From: PHAA01 sp034927445
GTDB lineage: Bacteria > Bacillota > Syntrophomonadia > Syntrophomonadales > Syntrophomonadaceae
Direction: 5' to 3'
Assembly (NCBI GenBank): GCA_034927445.1
Contig: JAYFPZ010000016.1
Coordinates: 62,001 to 126,000, forward strand
DNA: 64,000 nucleotides
Part shown: piece after piece, positions 33,844 through 42,793 of the stretch
Layout of the letters: each line of letters begins with the position of its first letter
How positions within the stretch are numbered: position 1 is the first letter of the stretch
Made by a program: the position numbers and the translations under genes
The notes under the pieces: generated by a model
Seen by the model: only the letters and a program-made list of their open reading frames with translations
Databases searched by the model: none
What the model was told of the DNA's origin: nothing

Positions 33844-34650
33844 TTGCCGGAACTGCCGGAGATTGAGACAATCAGAACTACCCTGGAGACTATAATCGGA
33901 GCCGGCATTACCAGCCTGGAGGTCAACCGTGCCGATATAATCAAGCGCGAGGATTTTCCTGCCCGGGAGTTATGCGGCCAGACCGTCAAAGCCATCAAAC
34001 GCCGGGGCAAATACCTGGTGCTGGAACTGGGCAACGGCTCCAACCTGGTAGTGCACCTGGGGATGAGCGGGCGGTTTTACATGCTGCCGGAAGCGGAAGC
34101 GGTGAACGCCCCTCATCTTCATTTCATTGTGCACCTGGATAACGCGATCAAGTTGGTTTATCAGGATGCGCGCCGTTTTGGCGGCATCCGTTTTTGTCAC
34201 GAGACGGAGACACTGTTTGCCCATATGGGAGTGGAGCCGTTGGACCGTCAGTTCACGGCCGAATACCTGGCCCAAATCTGCCGGAAGCGCCAGGCCCCCA
34301 TTAAAAATTTGTTGCTTAACCAAAACCTGATATCGGGAATCGGCAATATTTATGCGGACGAATCCCTGTTCAAGGCGGGCATCAGAGGCAGCCGGCCGGC
34401 GGGATCCCTGACTCCTATGGAAATAAAGCGGCTTCACCAAGCTATAAAAAAAGTGCTGCGACAGAGCATTCAGGAGCGGGGTACAACCTTTCGCGATTTT
34501 AGAGATGGATATAATAAGAGCGGCAATTTTCAGAATTCGCTGCAGGTATATGGAAAAGCCAACCAGCTCTGCCCTGTTTGCGGGGGAGTCATTAATAAGG
34601 AAATAATCGGAGGAAGAAGCAGCCACTATTGTGAGCGCTGCCAAAAATAA
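33844..34650 (+). CDS. mutM: Formamidopyrimidine-DNA glycosylase
   Basis: A 268-residue Fpg/MutM that removes oxidised purines and nicks the DNA. The start must be TTG 33844, because it gives Met-PELPEIETIRTTLE and places the catalytic Pro right after Met. GGAG lies nine bases upstream. It also has the conserved Lys in RRGKYLVLEL, the H2TH region (LISGIGNIYADESLFKAGI) and a C-terminal four-Cys zinc finger (CPVCGG...CERC). It lies downstream of polA with a repeat between. Confidence 0.96.
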   Translation: MPELPEIETIRTTLETIIGAGITSLEVNRADIIKREDFPARELCGQTVKAIKRRGKYLVLELGNGSNLVVHLGMSGRFYMLPEAEAVNAPHLHFIVHLDNAIKLVYQDARRFGGIRFCHETETLFAHMGVEPLDRQFTAEYLAQICRKRQAPIKNLLLNQNLISGIGNIYADESLFKAGIRGSRPAGSLTPMEIKRLHQAIKKVLRQSIQERGTTFRDFRDGYNKSGNFQNSLQVYGKANQLCPVCGGVINKEIIGGRSSHYCERCQK

Positions 34651-34735
34651 CCTATAGCCCTTTAATAACTTCACACTTCTCCACCCATGTTCATATAGTA
34701 GCTATATATTTAATATTGAATTGGGAGTGGCAGCG

Positions 34736-35371
34736 GTGGAGTTGTGGGCCAGTATGTTGTTTGCCCTGGCGGTTAGTTCGGATGGATTTGTAGTAGGTAT
34801 GGCATATGGGATCAGAAAGATCAGGATGCCGATCCAATCCCTGCTGATCATATGCCTGGCTTCAGCCAGTGCGGTTACCGTGGCAATGCTTTGTGGCAAA
34901 GGTTTGAGCTTCCTGCTTAGTCCCAGTGTGGCACCGCGTTTGGGTGCTTTTACCATAGTCGCCATCGGCGGATTTTTTATTCTGCAATCCTTCCGGCAAA
35001 AGCTTGGTGAGATTGAGGCTGATGGCGAGGAACCGATTTTGTCCTTTAATGTAAAACCGCTGGGTATTATTATCCAAATCCTCAAGGAACCGTCCACTGC
35101 CGATTTTGACAGATCCGGTGAAATCGGGCTCAAAGAAGCGTTCTTTTTAGGTCTGGCCCTGGCTATGGATGCCTTTGGAGCTGGAATAGGCATAGCTATG
35201 GCCGGATATAATATTTTGTTTACTGCGCTCGGTGTGGGTATGCTAAAATTCATATTAGTCAGCGGCGGGCTGATTTTGGGCAAGCGGGTTGAAAATGAAC
35301 ACTGGCAGTACCTTTCCTCAGTACTGACCGGTCTTATTCTCATAGCCCTGGGATTATCGGAAATAATCTGA
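34736..35371 (+). CDS. ytaF: YtaF-type sporulation membrane protein (MntP superfamily)
   Basis: A 211-residue membrane protein with six helices in two halves. They hold related acidic helices: LFALAVSSDGFVVGMAYG near the start and LGLALAMDAFGAGIGIAMAG in the second half. The central loop is charged. It fits YtaF/MntP. GTG 34736 is eight bases after GGGAG. It lies in the order polA-mutM-ytaF-coaE, seen in Firmicutes. A sporulation role is by family name only. Confidence 0.85.
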   Translation: MELWASMLFALAVSSDGFVVGMAYGIRKIRMPIQSLLIICLASASAVTVAMLCGKGLSFLLSPSVAPRLGAFTIVAIGGFFILQSFRQKLGEIEADGEEPILSFNVKPLGIIIQILKEPSTADFDRSGEIGLKEAFFLGLALAMDAFGAGIGIAMAGYNILFTALGVGMLKFILVSGGLILGKRVENEHWQYLSSVLTGLILIALGLSEII

Positions 35372-35387
35372 AATGGTGATGGTGGAA

Positions 35388-35981
35388 ATGATTATTGGCC
35401 TAACCGGAGGGATTGCCAGCGGCAAGAGCACTGTTTCCCAACGCTTGGCTGAGTTGGGAGCAGTGATTATCGACGGTGATGCTATTGCCCACCGGCTGAT
35501 GGAACCCTATCAACCAACCTGGGAGGATATAGTTAAAGAATTTGGCCAGGAGATTCTGAATCCCGATGAAACGATCGACCGGACCAAACTGGGGGGCATT
35601 GTATTCGATGATCCCCGGCGGATGACCGCCCTTAACCAGATCACCCGCGCCGGAATAATAGAGACTATCAAAAATGACCTGCACCGGCTCCAAAAGACGC
35701 GGCCGGAATCGGTTTTAGTCCTGGATGTTCCTCTGCTTTACGAAGCTCATCTGGACAAACTGGTCGATCAGGTGTGGGTAGTCTGGCTTGACCGTGAAAC
35801 TCAGATCGCCAGATTGATGAAAAGAAACGGTTATACCCGTGAAGAGGCGCTTAAACGTATAGAATCGCAGATGTCGCTTGATGAAAAGGCTAAGAGAGCC
35901 GACCTGATTATCGATAATAGGGGCAGCATGGAGGAAACCCTTAGGATAGCGACCAAATATTACTTAGATATTTTGCAGTAA
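35388..35981 (+). CDS. coaE: Dephospho-CoA kinase
   Basis: A 197-residue kinase for the last step of CoA synthesis. The P-loop is LTGGIASGKST, IDGDAIAHRLMEP is the dephospho-CoA/CoA-binding part, and LVLDVPLLYEAHLDKLVDQV is the conserved core. Arg-rich RLMKRNGYTREEAL follows, then RADLIIDN near the end. ATG 35388 gives the standard MIIGLTGG start; in-frame ATGs 9 and 15 bases earlier are possible. It follows ytaF by only a few bases. Confidence 0.95.
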   Translation: MIIGLTGGIASGKSTVSQRLAELGAVIIDGDAIAHRLMEPYQPTWEDIVKEFGQEILNPDETIDRTKLGGIVFDDPRRMTALNQITRAGIIETIKNDLHRLQKTRPESVLVLDVPLLYEAHLDKLVDQVWVVWLDRETQIARLMKRNGYTREEALKRIESQMSLDEKAKRADLIIDNRGSMEETLRIATKYYLDILQ

Positions 35982-36028
35982 TGAAAAATAATATTATTTA
36001 TTAAGAGTGAGCCTCCGGAGGTTTTATT

Positions 36029-36601
36029 TTGAAAAAAGCAACAAAAAACAGGGTTTCTAAAATCCTTTGGGTTGCCATATTGATATTTCTGGGAGGGGTG
36101 ATATCCTTTTCCCAATGGATTACCATCTTTTATCCTCTGCCCCACCGCGATATAGTTTTTGCCATGGCCGATGAATATGACGTCGACCCCTACCTGGTGT
36201 TTGCCATCATAAGAGCCGAAAGCAAGTTCCAGGATACTGCTCAATCCCCGGTAGGGGCCCGGGGGCTTATGCAGATAATGCCAGAAACGGCGCAATGGAT
36301 TGCCCAACAGATGAATATTAAAAACTTTAATGCAGATGATCTGCATAATCCCGAGGTTAACATCCGTTTTGGCTGCTGGTACATCAGGGACCTTAATAAT
36401 GAATTCAAAGGCAATATTCCGCTGCAGGTGGCCGCATATAATGCCGGACGGGGCAAGGTGACCCAGTGGATTCAGGAGGGCAAATGGGACGGCGACCCTG
36501 AAACCTTAGAAGGCATCCCCTTCCCGGAAACCGAACAATACGTAAAAAATGTATTGGGCAATTATCAGGCCTATAATGCCATTTATAAAGATAAAAGCTG
36601 A
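36029..36601 (+). CDS. Lytic transglycosylase (SLT family)
   Basis: A 190-residue exported muramidase-like enzyme. An N-terminal anchor helix (ILWVAILIFLGGVISFS) precedes an SLT domain with catalytic Glu in IIRAESKF, then GARGLMQIMPETAQW and AAYNAGRGKVTQW. It cleaves peptidoglycan at the outer membrane face. TTG 36029 follows GGAGG by seven bases. It is the last gene of the polA-coaE group and is followed by a terminator. Confidence 0.93.
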   Translation: MKKATKNRVSKILWVAILIFLGGVISFSQWITIFYPLPHRDIVFAMADEYDVDPYLVFAIIRAESKFQDTAQSPVGARGLMQIMPETAQWIAQQMNIKNFNADDLHNPEVNIRFGCWYIRDLNNEFKGNIPLQVAAYNAGRGKVTQWIQEGKWDGDPETLEGIPFPETEQYVKNVLGNYQAYNAIYKDKS

Positions 36602-36632
36602 GCAAATACCACAAAGACACATATAATTCAGT

Positions 36633-36663
36633 AAAATAGCCAGTTTCGACCGGCTATTTTTTT
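36633..36663 (+). terminator. Terminator of the polA-coaE-transglycosylase group
   Basis: AAAATAGCC and GGCTATTTT pair perfectly around a ten-base loop, followed by a seven-T run. Confidence 0.9.
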
Positions 36664-36854
36664 ATGTCGGTTCGACCCTAGAATACCGGGACAGCCTTTG
36701 GCATATAAATGTGCTAGTACACTTTTAACGGTATTAACGTTAATCAAAAATATCGTGCAGGCTGTATTGCGGGATAAGCCAATTAGACATTAGGGTACCA
36801 TGATTAACCTCCCGAATATTCCTGCCAATAAATACATGAGACAGGGGGATAGAG

Positions 36855-38477
36855 ATGAAGTACACAAGAGTCTGGGGTGGAGGGAATTATTGGTACAAGT
36901 CTATAATGAGGAAACGATTGCTGGTTCTGCTCGCAATTGTAGTGATCCTGAGCGGGGGGATTTACCTGCGCCAAGCCGTTATGGTAGCCAGTCTGAGTTC
37001 ACGTCCTTTCCAGGCAGCGGTGGTCGAACCCTTGGATAAACTGGAACCGGCCCTGTTGGAAAATCACTCCGAACAGCTGGTGGCGTCTGCTGTTTATGAA
37101 GGCCTGGTGAGCTATGATGACAAAGAGGGGCGGATTCGACCGCTGCTGGCTGACAGCTGGGAGTATGCGGATGAGGGCAAAACGCTGAATATCGAACTGA
37201 AAAAGGAGGCCAAATTCAGCAATGGCACACCGGTAACCGCCAGTGCGGTTAAAAAAGCATGGGAAAAGAATATTTCTGCGAGTAAAGAATGGGCCAGCCA
37301 GTATATGTTTCTGCGCATCGCCGGAACCAATGAATTTATAAATGGTGGTGCTGCTGATATTTCCGGCATTCAAGCCCCGCAGGAGCATAGCCTGCAAATC
37401 ACCTTGACCAAACCTGACACCGCTTTTATTTATGTTCTGACCAACCCTATCTTTTGGGTGGCTGACAGTTCTAGCGGAGCGCTCTGCGGAACCGGACCCT
37501 ATATTTTGAACAAAGCGTCCCCGGATAATGTAGTGCTGCTCAGGAACGAGCAATACTACGGCGAGTTGGCCCATCTTGCCGCCATCAGTTTTAACCGCTA
37601 TCAGGATGAGACCCAGGCTCTGGCGGCTTACCGTGACGGCAAAATTGACTATCTGGATGACTTGCCCTTGCAGGTATTGCCGGAGATTGCTGCTGACTCC
37701 AAAAACAAAGGGCTATATATTGAAAAGCCGCTGATGGAAGTCTATTGGCTGGGGTTCAATCTTGAGCGTGAGCCCTATAAAAACAACTACCTATTGCGCC
37801 GAGCCTTAAACTATGCCGTCGACCGTGAAGCAATTGTCAAAAATATTATGGGAGGCGGCTTCCTGCCGGCCAAAGGTGTAATTCCGGCCGGCTCCAGCGC
37901 CTATAATGGACAGATGCGGGGCTATACCTACAACCCCGACAAAGTCCAGGAGCTTTTGGCCGAGGCCGGCTACCCCAATGGTAAGGGCTTGAACCCCCTG
38001 ACCCTTACCTACAATGCCGACCCGGGACACCGGCAGATAGCCGTTGAAGTAGCGAGACAACTGGGATTGCAGGGTATTGCCGTACAGGTGCAGGAAAACG
38101 AATGGGATTTCTACACTAAACAGCTGACCAACAAGCAGCTTAGCTTCTTCCGCCTGGGATGGCGGGCCGACTATGCAGATGCCGACAACCTGCTTTATAC
38201 CCTCTTCCATGGTACCGCAACCGAAGGAAGCAACTTAACCGGTTATCATAACCCGCAGGTGGATAAACTGCTGGATGATGCCCGGGCGGAATACAAAGAT
38301 GACAAGGCCAGAATAAAATTGCTGAAAAAGGCGGAGGAAATAATTGTGGACGATGCCCCTTGTTTATGGCTTTTTCAGAAGAAAGCCACCATTTTGATAG
38401 GAAAAGACGTACGTGATTTCAAGGTCGACTGCCTCGGGTTGGTCAACTGGCATAAAGTCGAGCTGGTTTCTTTTTAG
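36855..38477 (+). CDS. Peptide/nickel-type (family 5) solute-binding protein
   Basis: A 540-residue extracytoplasmic binding protein of the Dpp/Opp family: VYEGLVSYDDKEGRIRPLLA, LADSWEYADEGKTLNIELKK and the C-terminal FFRLGWRADYADADNLLYTL are characteristic. The N-terminus has a membrane helix (RLLVLLAIVVILSGGIYLRQ) but no lipobox Cys, so it is probably membrane-anchored rather than a lipoprotein. AGGGGG is six bases from ATG 36855; ATG 36906 is an alternative. No permease or ATPase genes are adjacent. Confidence 0.88.
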   Translation: MKYTRVWGGGNYWYKSIMRKRLLVLLAIVVILSGGIYLRQAVMVASLSSRPFQAAVVEPLDKLEPALLENHSEQLVASAVYEGLVSYDDKEGRIRPLLADSWEYADEGKTLNIELKKEAKFSNGTPVTASAVKKAWEKNISASKEWASQYMFLRIAGTNEFINGGAADISGIQAPQEHSLQITLTKPDTAFIYVLTNPIFWVADSSSGALCGTGPYILNKASPDNVVLLRNEQYYGELAHLAAISFNRYQDETQALAAYRDGKIDYLDDLPLQVLPEIAADSKNKGLYIEKPLMEVYWLGFNLEREPYKNNYLLRRALNYAVDREAIVKNIMGGGFLPAKGVIPAGSSAYNGQMRGYTYNPDKVQELLAEAGYPNGKGLNPLTLTYNADPGHRQIAVEVARQLGLQGIAVQVQENEWDFYTKQLTNKQLSFFRLGWRADYADADNLLYTLFHGTATEGSNLTGYHNPQVDKLLDDARAEYKDDKARIKLLKKAEEIIVDDAPCLWLFQKKATILIGKDVRDFKVDCLGLVNWHKVELVSF

Positions 38478-38539
38478 CCGGATCGTCCCGAAACCGCATT
38501 AATCGTAAACTGCTGAGCATCGCCCGGAATTTCATTCGA

Positions 38540-38568
38540 TTGACAGGTATAGGCGCCTATTGTATAAT
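38540..38568 (+). promoter_or_regulatory. Consensus promoter of tRNA-Leu(GAG)
   Basis: TTGACA, a 17-base spacer and TATAAT, both hexamers perfect, 49 bases upstream of the tRNA. The spacer holds the palindrome ATAGGCGCCTAT. Confidence 0.85.
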
Positions 38569-38616
38569 AGGCATGGTCGTCAATGACCCGACAGACCTAA
38601 TTAAACCAGTCATTGT

Positions 38617-38701
38617 GCGGTGGTGGTGGAATCGGCAGACACGTACGTTTGAGGGGCGTATGGGGAGACCCGTGCGGGTTCAAGTCCCGCCCACCGCACC
38701 A
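38617..38701 (+). tRNA. tRNA-Leu (anticodon GAG)
   Basis: An 85-nucleotide class II tRNA. Acceptor GCGGTGG pairs with CCACCGC. The anticodon arm TACGT-TTGAGGG-GCGTA gives GAG. It has a long variable arm, T-arm GCGGGTTCAAGTCCCGC and encoded CCA. A perfect promoter lies upstream and a terminator downstream. Confidence 0.95.
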
Positions 38702-38716
38702 GAATTTAGAGCTTAA

Positions 38717-38763
38717 AGGCCCCTGTAAAAATCGTAAAAATGCGGTGTTACAGGGGCTTTTTA
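38717..38763 (+). terminator. Terminator after tRNA-Leu(GAG)
   Basis: GCCCCTGTAA (38719-38728) pairs with TTACAGGGGC (38748-38757), followed by a T-run. Confidence 0.85.
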
Positions 38764-38799
38764 CTGCTTTTCTATCTGTGAACAACTATTATATAAAAA

Positions 38800-39186
38800 T
38801 TAAATTTTATTAGGTTCATCTGCAGAGCTAACTTCTTGGTGCATAGTCAAAGTTGATTGCAAATGTTCTATTTTATTTTTTATTTCTTCAACCACACTAT
38901 TATGTTTTCTTACGAACATGATAGTGTTTTCGTCCTGGGTAGCATTAATTAAACCTTTGGTGCTGTCATTGCCGCCTGGAAGTGAAAACTGGATATATCC
39001 GTTAGTAAAAATGTTTCCAGGTTTTACTTGTATGCTTGTAATCTGTTTTAGATAAATAGTTTTATCTTCTCTAAAAGAACCTTGGGCTATTTTAGGTAAA
39101 GCGCCTTTTCTTTTGATTATGATTTTATCGTTATAAAGTTCGAGTTGTCCATTTATCCCATCCAGGTGCATTAAAATATCTGGCAT
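38800..39186 (-). CDS. DUF4429-like (PH-fold) protein
   Basis: A 128-residue soluble protein starting MPDILMHLDGINGQLELYND. An IIIKRKGALPKIAQGSF strand pattern and IYLKQITSIQVKPGNIFTNG follow, as in DUF4429 / bacterial PH-like domains. The C-terminal helix region is charged (VVEEIKNKIEHLQS). ATG 39186 is preceded by GGGGG. Function unknown. Confidence 0.65.
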   Translation of the reverse strand: MPDILMHLDGINGQLELYNDKIIIKRKGALPKIAQGSFREDKTIYLKQITSIQVKPGNIFTNGYIQFSLPGGNDSTKGLINATQDENTIMFVRKHNSVVEEIKNKIEHLQSTLTMHQEVSSADEPNKI

Positions 39187-39246
39187 AAAATTTACCCCCT
39201 GTTATTTTTTAATTAATTATACCACCTAAACAAAGGAGAGTGAAAA

Positions 39247-39381
39247 ATGGCGGGGCAAATCAAAGGAATTACGATCGAAATGGGCGGTAATACTCAGCCC
39301 TTGGAGAAAGCCACTCTACCCCTTGAACCAGTCCCATGCCCCATTTCCCTCATAATAATTCGCCTGATCATTGGAGGTTGA
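39247..39381 (+). pseudogene. Phage tail tape-measure protein, truncated N-terminus
   Basis: Behind a strong SD (AAGGAGAG) ATG 39247 opens AGQIKGITIEMGGNTQPLEK, the familiar start of Gram-positive phage tape-measure proteins. After about 22 residues homology ends and the frame runs into the 3' end of the opposite-strand gene, stopping at 39381. This is a deletion scar of a prophage or tailocin. Confidence 0.65.
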
Positions 39382-40692
39382 AAACGGTCCTGCGATCTTA
39401 TGGCTTGCATTGCCTTCAGCATCTATAATCCACAGGCAATTATCAGCCGCATACATAATATACTGGCCGTCTTTCGACCATTGCGGCTGCTTAACATCGC
39501 TGGCGACGGGGGTGAGAATTCTGGCCTCGCTTCCATCCGAATGAGCCACCCATAGGGTAAAACTACTGGTCCATGCCTTATATTTTTCTGCGTTTGGATA
39601 TTCCTTGGAATCCAAATTGGGGGCGGTTACAAACGCTATCTGCCTGCCGGCCGGTGAAAAAACCGGGTCGGCGGGCACACTTCCCGGAGGAATGACGACC
39701 GGGACAGTGGTTCCGGTTCTAATGTCGCCTATTTCCAGCCATTTATTAGTCCATGGCTCCCTTCCCGTACCCGCTACTCTAAGCAGGCGGTTATCCGAAC
39801 TGAGCGAGAACCAGGAGCGGTCAGTCAAGCCGGCGGTGAAACGGAAAGGTTTTTTCGCTTCCAGGGGTAAACTGCAAAGTTCCAGACCATCAGCGGCAAT
39901 TGAAGCTGCGTGACTGGGATCTTCCCAATATAGAAGGCCTTTCCCGTCCGGCCACCAGTTTATCAGCCATATACCGGCAGCTGGAGCAATAAGGCGTTCA
40001 ACTATTCGGCCAGTGGGTATATCCAGGGTATAAAGGGCGTCGCTGCGATTTTGAACCTCCTCCTGCCTATAGGGCAGGGTCAGGCTATACGCTATTTGCT
40101 GCCCGTCCGGGGACCAGGCTACATCAGGATTAGTATTCGGTCCCGTTTTGAGCACTTGTTTCGGCTGCCCCTGCGCGTCAACCAACCAAACGCCCTGGCA
40201 GCAAACTGCCAGTACATTTTCTACCGGCGACCACTTGTAGGAATTGTACCTGACCGCTTCCGGCAGGCCATTAACCGGGAGTGCTTCCGTACCGTCCCGC
40301 TTTACCGTCCACAATGTCCCGGTGTCTTGGTCCTGGGGGTTGATAATCAGATAGGCCAGCCATTGTCCGTCAGGCGACCATTTCGGCTGTACCGCCCGGC
40401 TGTCTGCGTTTATTTGAACAAGGCGCCCGGTTTCGCCGTCGAGTATTTGCAGTTTACCATCTTGAACAATGGCCAGATTTCCTGGGAATCTAACTGTTCC
40501 ATCCTCAACTTCCCCGAGCGCTTCCACTACCTGAGATCCCTTGCCGGATTCGGAGGTTGGATTTAACCAAGGCAAAGGATTCCAGATTAATTTAGTCCAC
40601 CATAATATAAACAGGATGATGCCTGCCAAACCTGCCATAAGTGCTGCCCGTAGCAGGCAAATCCTGCTTTTGGACTTGAATAAAATTTCCAT
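39316..40692 (-). CDS. Membrane-anchored TolB-like beta-propeller protein
   Basis: A 458-residue protein. An N-terminal anchor helix (ALMAGLAGIILFILWWTKLI) is followed by six to seven WD40/TolB-type blades with repeats of the form PKWSPDGQWLAYL, VAWSPDGQQIAYS, PVFSPAGRQIAFV and PQWSKDGQYIMYA. It would face the outside of the membrane. ATG 40692 has AGGAGTG upstream; longer starts lack an SD. It lies in reverse orientation between two phage-tail remnants. Role unknown, perhaps a cell-surface scaffold. Confidence 0.8.
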   Translation of the reverse strand: MEILFKSKSRICLLRAALMAGLAGIILFILWWTKLIWNPLPWLNPTSESGKGSQVVEALGEVEDGTVRFPGNLAIVQDGKLQILDGETGRLVQINADSRAVQPKWSPDGQWLAYLIINPQDQDTGTLWTVKRDGTEALPVNGLPEAVRYNSYKWSPVENVLAVCCQGVWLVDAQGQPKQVLKTGPNTNPDVAWSPDGQQIAYSLTLPYRQEEVQNRSDALYTLDIPTGRIVERLIAPAAGIWLINWWPDGKGLLYWEDPSHAASIAADGLELCSLPLEAKKPFRFTAGLTDRSWFSLSSDNRLLRVAGTGREPWTNKWLEIGDIRTGTTVPVVIPPGSVPADPVFSPAGRQIAFVTAPNLDSKEYPNAEKYKAWTSSFTLWVAHSDGSEARILTPVASDVKQPQWSKDGQYIMYAADNCLWIIDAEGNASHKIAGPFSTSNDQANYYEGNGAWDWFKG

Positions 40693-41033
40693 CTTGACAC
40701 TCCTATATAGTATGTTTCCGATTATTCCCCTTTTTTGAATACGTTTGTTAATGGAAGAAACTGACACCATCATCGCAGATTTTACTAAAAACTGAAAAGA
40801 TAGTATTGTCAGTAGCCGGCAGACTTCGGAAAAAACCTTGCCCTAAAAAACGAGATCATGGCGGGAGAAACAAAAGACTATAAAACTTATAAACCATTGC
40901 CAAACCAGAAATCTTCGGGAATAATAAACAGGATACAAGTTGTGAAACGATCGGTGTGAAGAAGACAAAGATTACGGTATTTAAAGGAAGGAGGGAGCTG
41001 ATTTCAGATACCTCTCTGAAAATCAGGGAAATT

Positions 41034-42533
41034 ATGACGGAATACTTATCACCAGGTGTCTATGTGGAGGAGTTTGATTGTGGCCCTAGGCCGATGGAGG
41101 GCGTTAGTACCAGTACCACCGGCTTCATCGGGCTGGCGGAACGGGGTCCGGTGGGCGGTTTGCCGGTGCTCGTTACCAGTTGGACCGACTTTTCCAGGAT
41201 GTTCGGAGGTTTTTTGGCGGAAAATCAGTTTGGAGATTACCGTTTCCTCGCTCATTGCGTGGAAAGCTATTTTGCAAACGGAGGCTGCCGTTGCTATATT
41301 GCCAGAGTAGTGCCAAAAAATGCGCAAGCTGCGTCCGGCCTCCTGCAAAGGGGAGAGCTGCAGTTTGAACTGACGTCCTCAAATCCGGGAGCATGGGGCA
41401 ACAGGGTGAGTGTCAGCTTCACACCATCGGCGCCAGGCAAGTTCAATATAAAAATTGGTTGCGCAGATCTGGTGGAAACCTACTCCGGGGTTTCGTTTCA
41501 GGCTGGCGCAGCCGATTACATAGCCAATAAACTGGCAAAATCATCATTGATTAATATCAAAGCCCTTGCCGATGGCGGAAAGGCAGTTTCAGCCCGGCTG
41601 CTTGCCCGAGAAAAAGGCGGCGATACCTGCGAGCTTAGGTTAAGCGGCGGAAGCGATGGTTCCGCCGACGCAGTTAACGCCAGCGTCTTCACCGGTACCG
41701 ATCAGGGGCCTGGAAAACGCACGGGGCTGCAGGCCTTTTTGGATAATGAGGAAGTTAGCATCATGGCCATTCCGGGGGTCACCGATCCGCAGGTGCAGCT
41801 GAGTTTAATTGCTCATTGCGAGAATCTCGGCAATCGTTTTGCGGTTCTTGACCTGCCGAGGGGAAAAAACAGTGTGGCCGACCTTCTGACCCACCGGGGG
41901 ATGGCTGATAGCTCTTATGCGGCCGTTTATCATCCGTGGCTGCAGGTATACGATCCTGAGGCGAAAAAAAACATCTTCATTCCCCCCTCGGGAGCGGTCG
42001 CGGGAATTTATGCCCGCGCCGACCAGGCCCGGGGAGTGCATAAGGCGCCGGCCAATGAAGTCGTGCAGGGTTGTACAGGTTTGGAATACCAGTACAATGA
42101 CGGTGACCAAGATAATCTTAACCCTAAGGGAGTTAACCTGATTCGTAAGTTCACAGGACGAGGCATCTTGGTATGGGGTGCCCGTACATGCTCCTCCGAC
42201 AGCCAGTGGAAGTATGTCAATGTGCGGCGGTTGCTCATTTTTCTCGAAGAATCCATTAAAAGGAGCACCAATTGGGTAATTTTTGAACCGAATGATCAGA
42301 ACTTGTGGGCGCGGGTGAAGATCATGATCGAGAGTTTCCTGATAAATGTGTGGAGAAGCGGGGCTTTGATGGGAGCGTCGCCTGAGGAGGCATTTTTTGT
42401 AAAGGTGGATATGGACACCATGACCCAGAGCGATATCGCCGACGGCCGCTTGGTCTGCCTGATCGGCGTGGCGCCTGTGAGACCTGCCGAATTTGTCATT
42501 TTCAGAATTACCCAAAAGACAAGCCAACAGTAA
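41034..42533 (+). CDS. Phage-type contractile tail sheath protein
   Basis: A 499-residue tail sheath protein. The start TEYLSPGVYVEEFDCGPRPM, then GVSTSTTGFIGLAERGP, is diagnostic. The C-terminal part has WKYVNVRRLLIFLEESIKRS and later FVIFRITQ, matching the conserved sheath domain. ATG 41034 gives the canonical start, with AGGGAA close upstream; an in-frame GTG lies at 40956. It is full length although no tube, baseplate or capsid genes follow, so it is an isolated survivor of a phage, tailocin or contractile injection system. Confidence 0.9.
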   Translation: MTEYLSPGVYVEEFDCGPRPMEGVSTSTTGFIGLAERGPVGGLPVLVTSWTDFSRMFGGFLAENQFGDYRFLAHCVESYFANGGCRCYIARVVPKNAQAASGLLQRGELQFELTSSNPGAWGNRVSVSFTPSAPGKFNIKIGCADLVETYSGVSFQAGAADYIANKLAKSSLINIKALADGGKAVSARLLAREKGGDTCELRLSGGSDGSADAVNASVFTGTDQGPGKRTGLQAFLDNEEVSIMAIPGVTDPQVQLSLIAHCENLGNRFAVLDLPRGKNSVADLLTHRGMADSSYAAVYHPWLQVYDPEAKKNIFIPPSGAVAGIYARADQARGVHKAPANEVVQGCTGLEYQYNDGDQDNLNPKGVNLIRKFTGRGILVWGARTCSSDSQWKYVNVRRLLIFLEESIKRSTNWVIFEPNDQNLWARVKIMIESFLINVWRSGALMGASPEEAFFVKVDMDTMTQSDIADGRLVCLIGVAPVRPAEFVIFRITQKTSQQ

Positions 42534-42561
42534 AAAATTTTTAAAAGATACCGCAAAAGCA

Positions 42562-42628
42562 CTGTTCCGCAATATGGGAACAGATATTAAGCTTGATTGA
42601 GCCCTGGCTTTAACGCCGGGGTTTTGTC
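42562..42628 (+). terminator. Hairpin pair and terminator after the tail sheath gene
   Basis: CTGTTCC/GGAACAG (42562-42583) is a perfect hairpin. CCCTGGC-tttaac-GCCGGGG (42602-42621) follows with TTTT. Confidence 0.65.
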
Positions 42629-42678
42629 CGTAGTTATTCTTGTCTGAAGCTTAATGAAGCTAAACGTAATAAATAAAC

Positions 42679-42761
42679 ACTTGAAAGATTATTCAAGTAT
42701 TTATTGACACGGTCTATAGGCAAGGATATAATTTTATTATAAAGCATGAACAATTATTCAT
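42679..42761 (+). promoter_or_regulatory. Promoter and twin operators of the metal-resistance operon
   Basis: A consensus promoter TTGACA (42704-42709), 17 bases, TATAAT (42727-42732). Two similar palindromes flank it: ACTTGAA-agatta-TTCAAGT (42679-42698) and ATGAA-caatta-TTCAT (42746-42761). Both are TGAA-N6-TTCA type, as expected for an ArsR/SmtB-family repressor such as the one encoded at 42794. Confidence 0.7.
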
Positions 42762-42793
42762 ATATTCACATATGATAAAGAGGTGATTACAAA

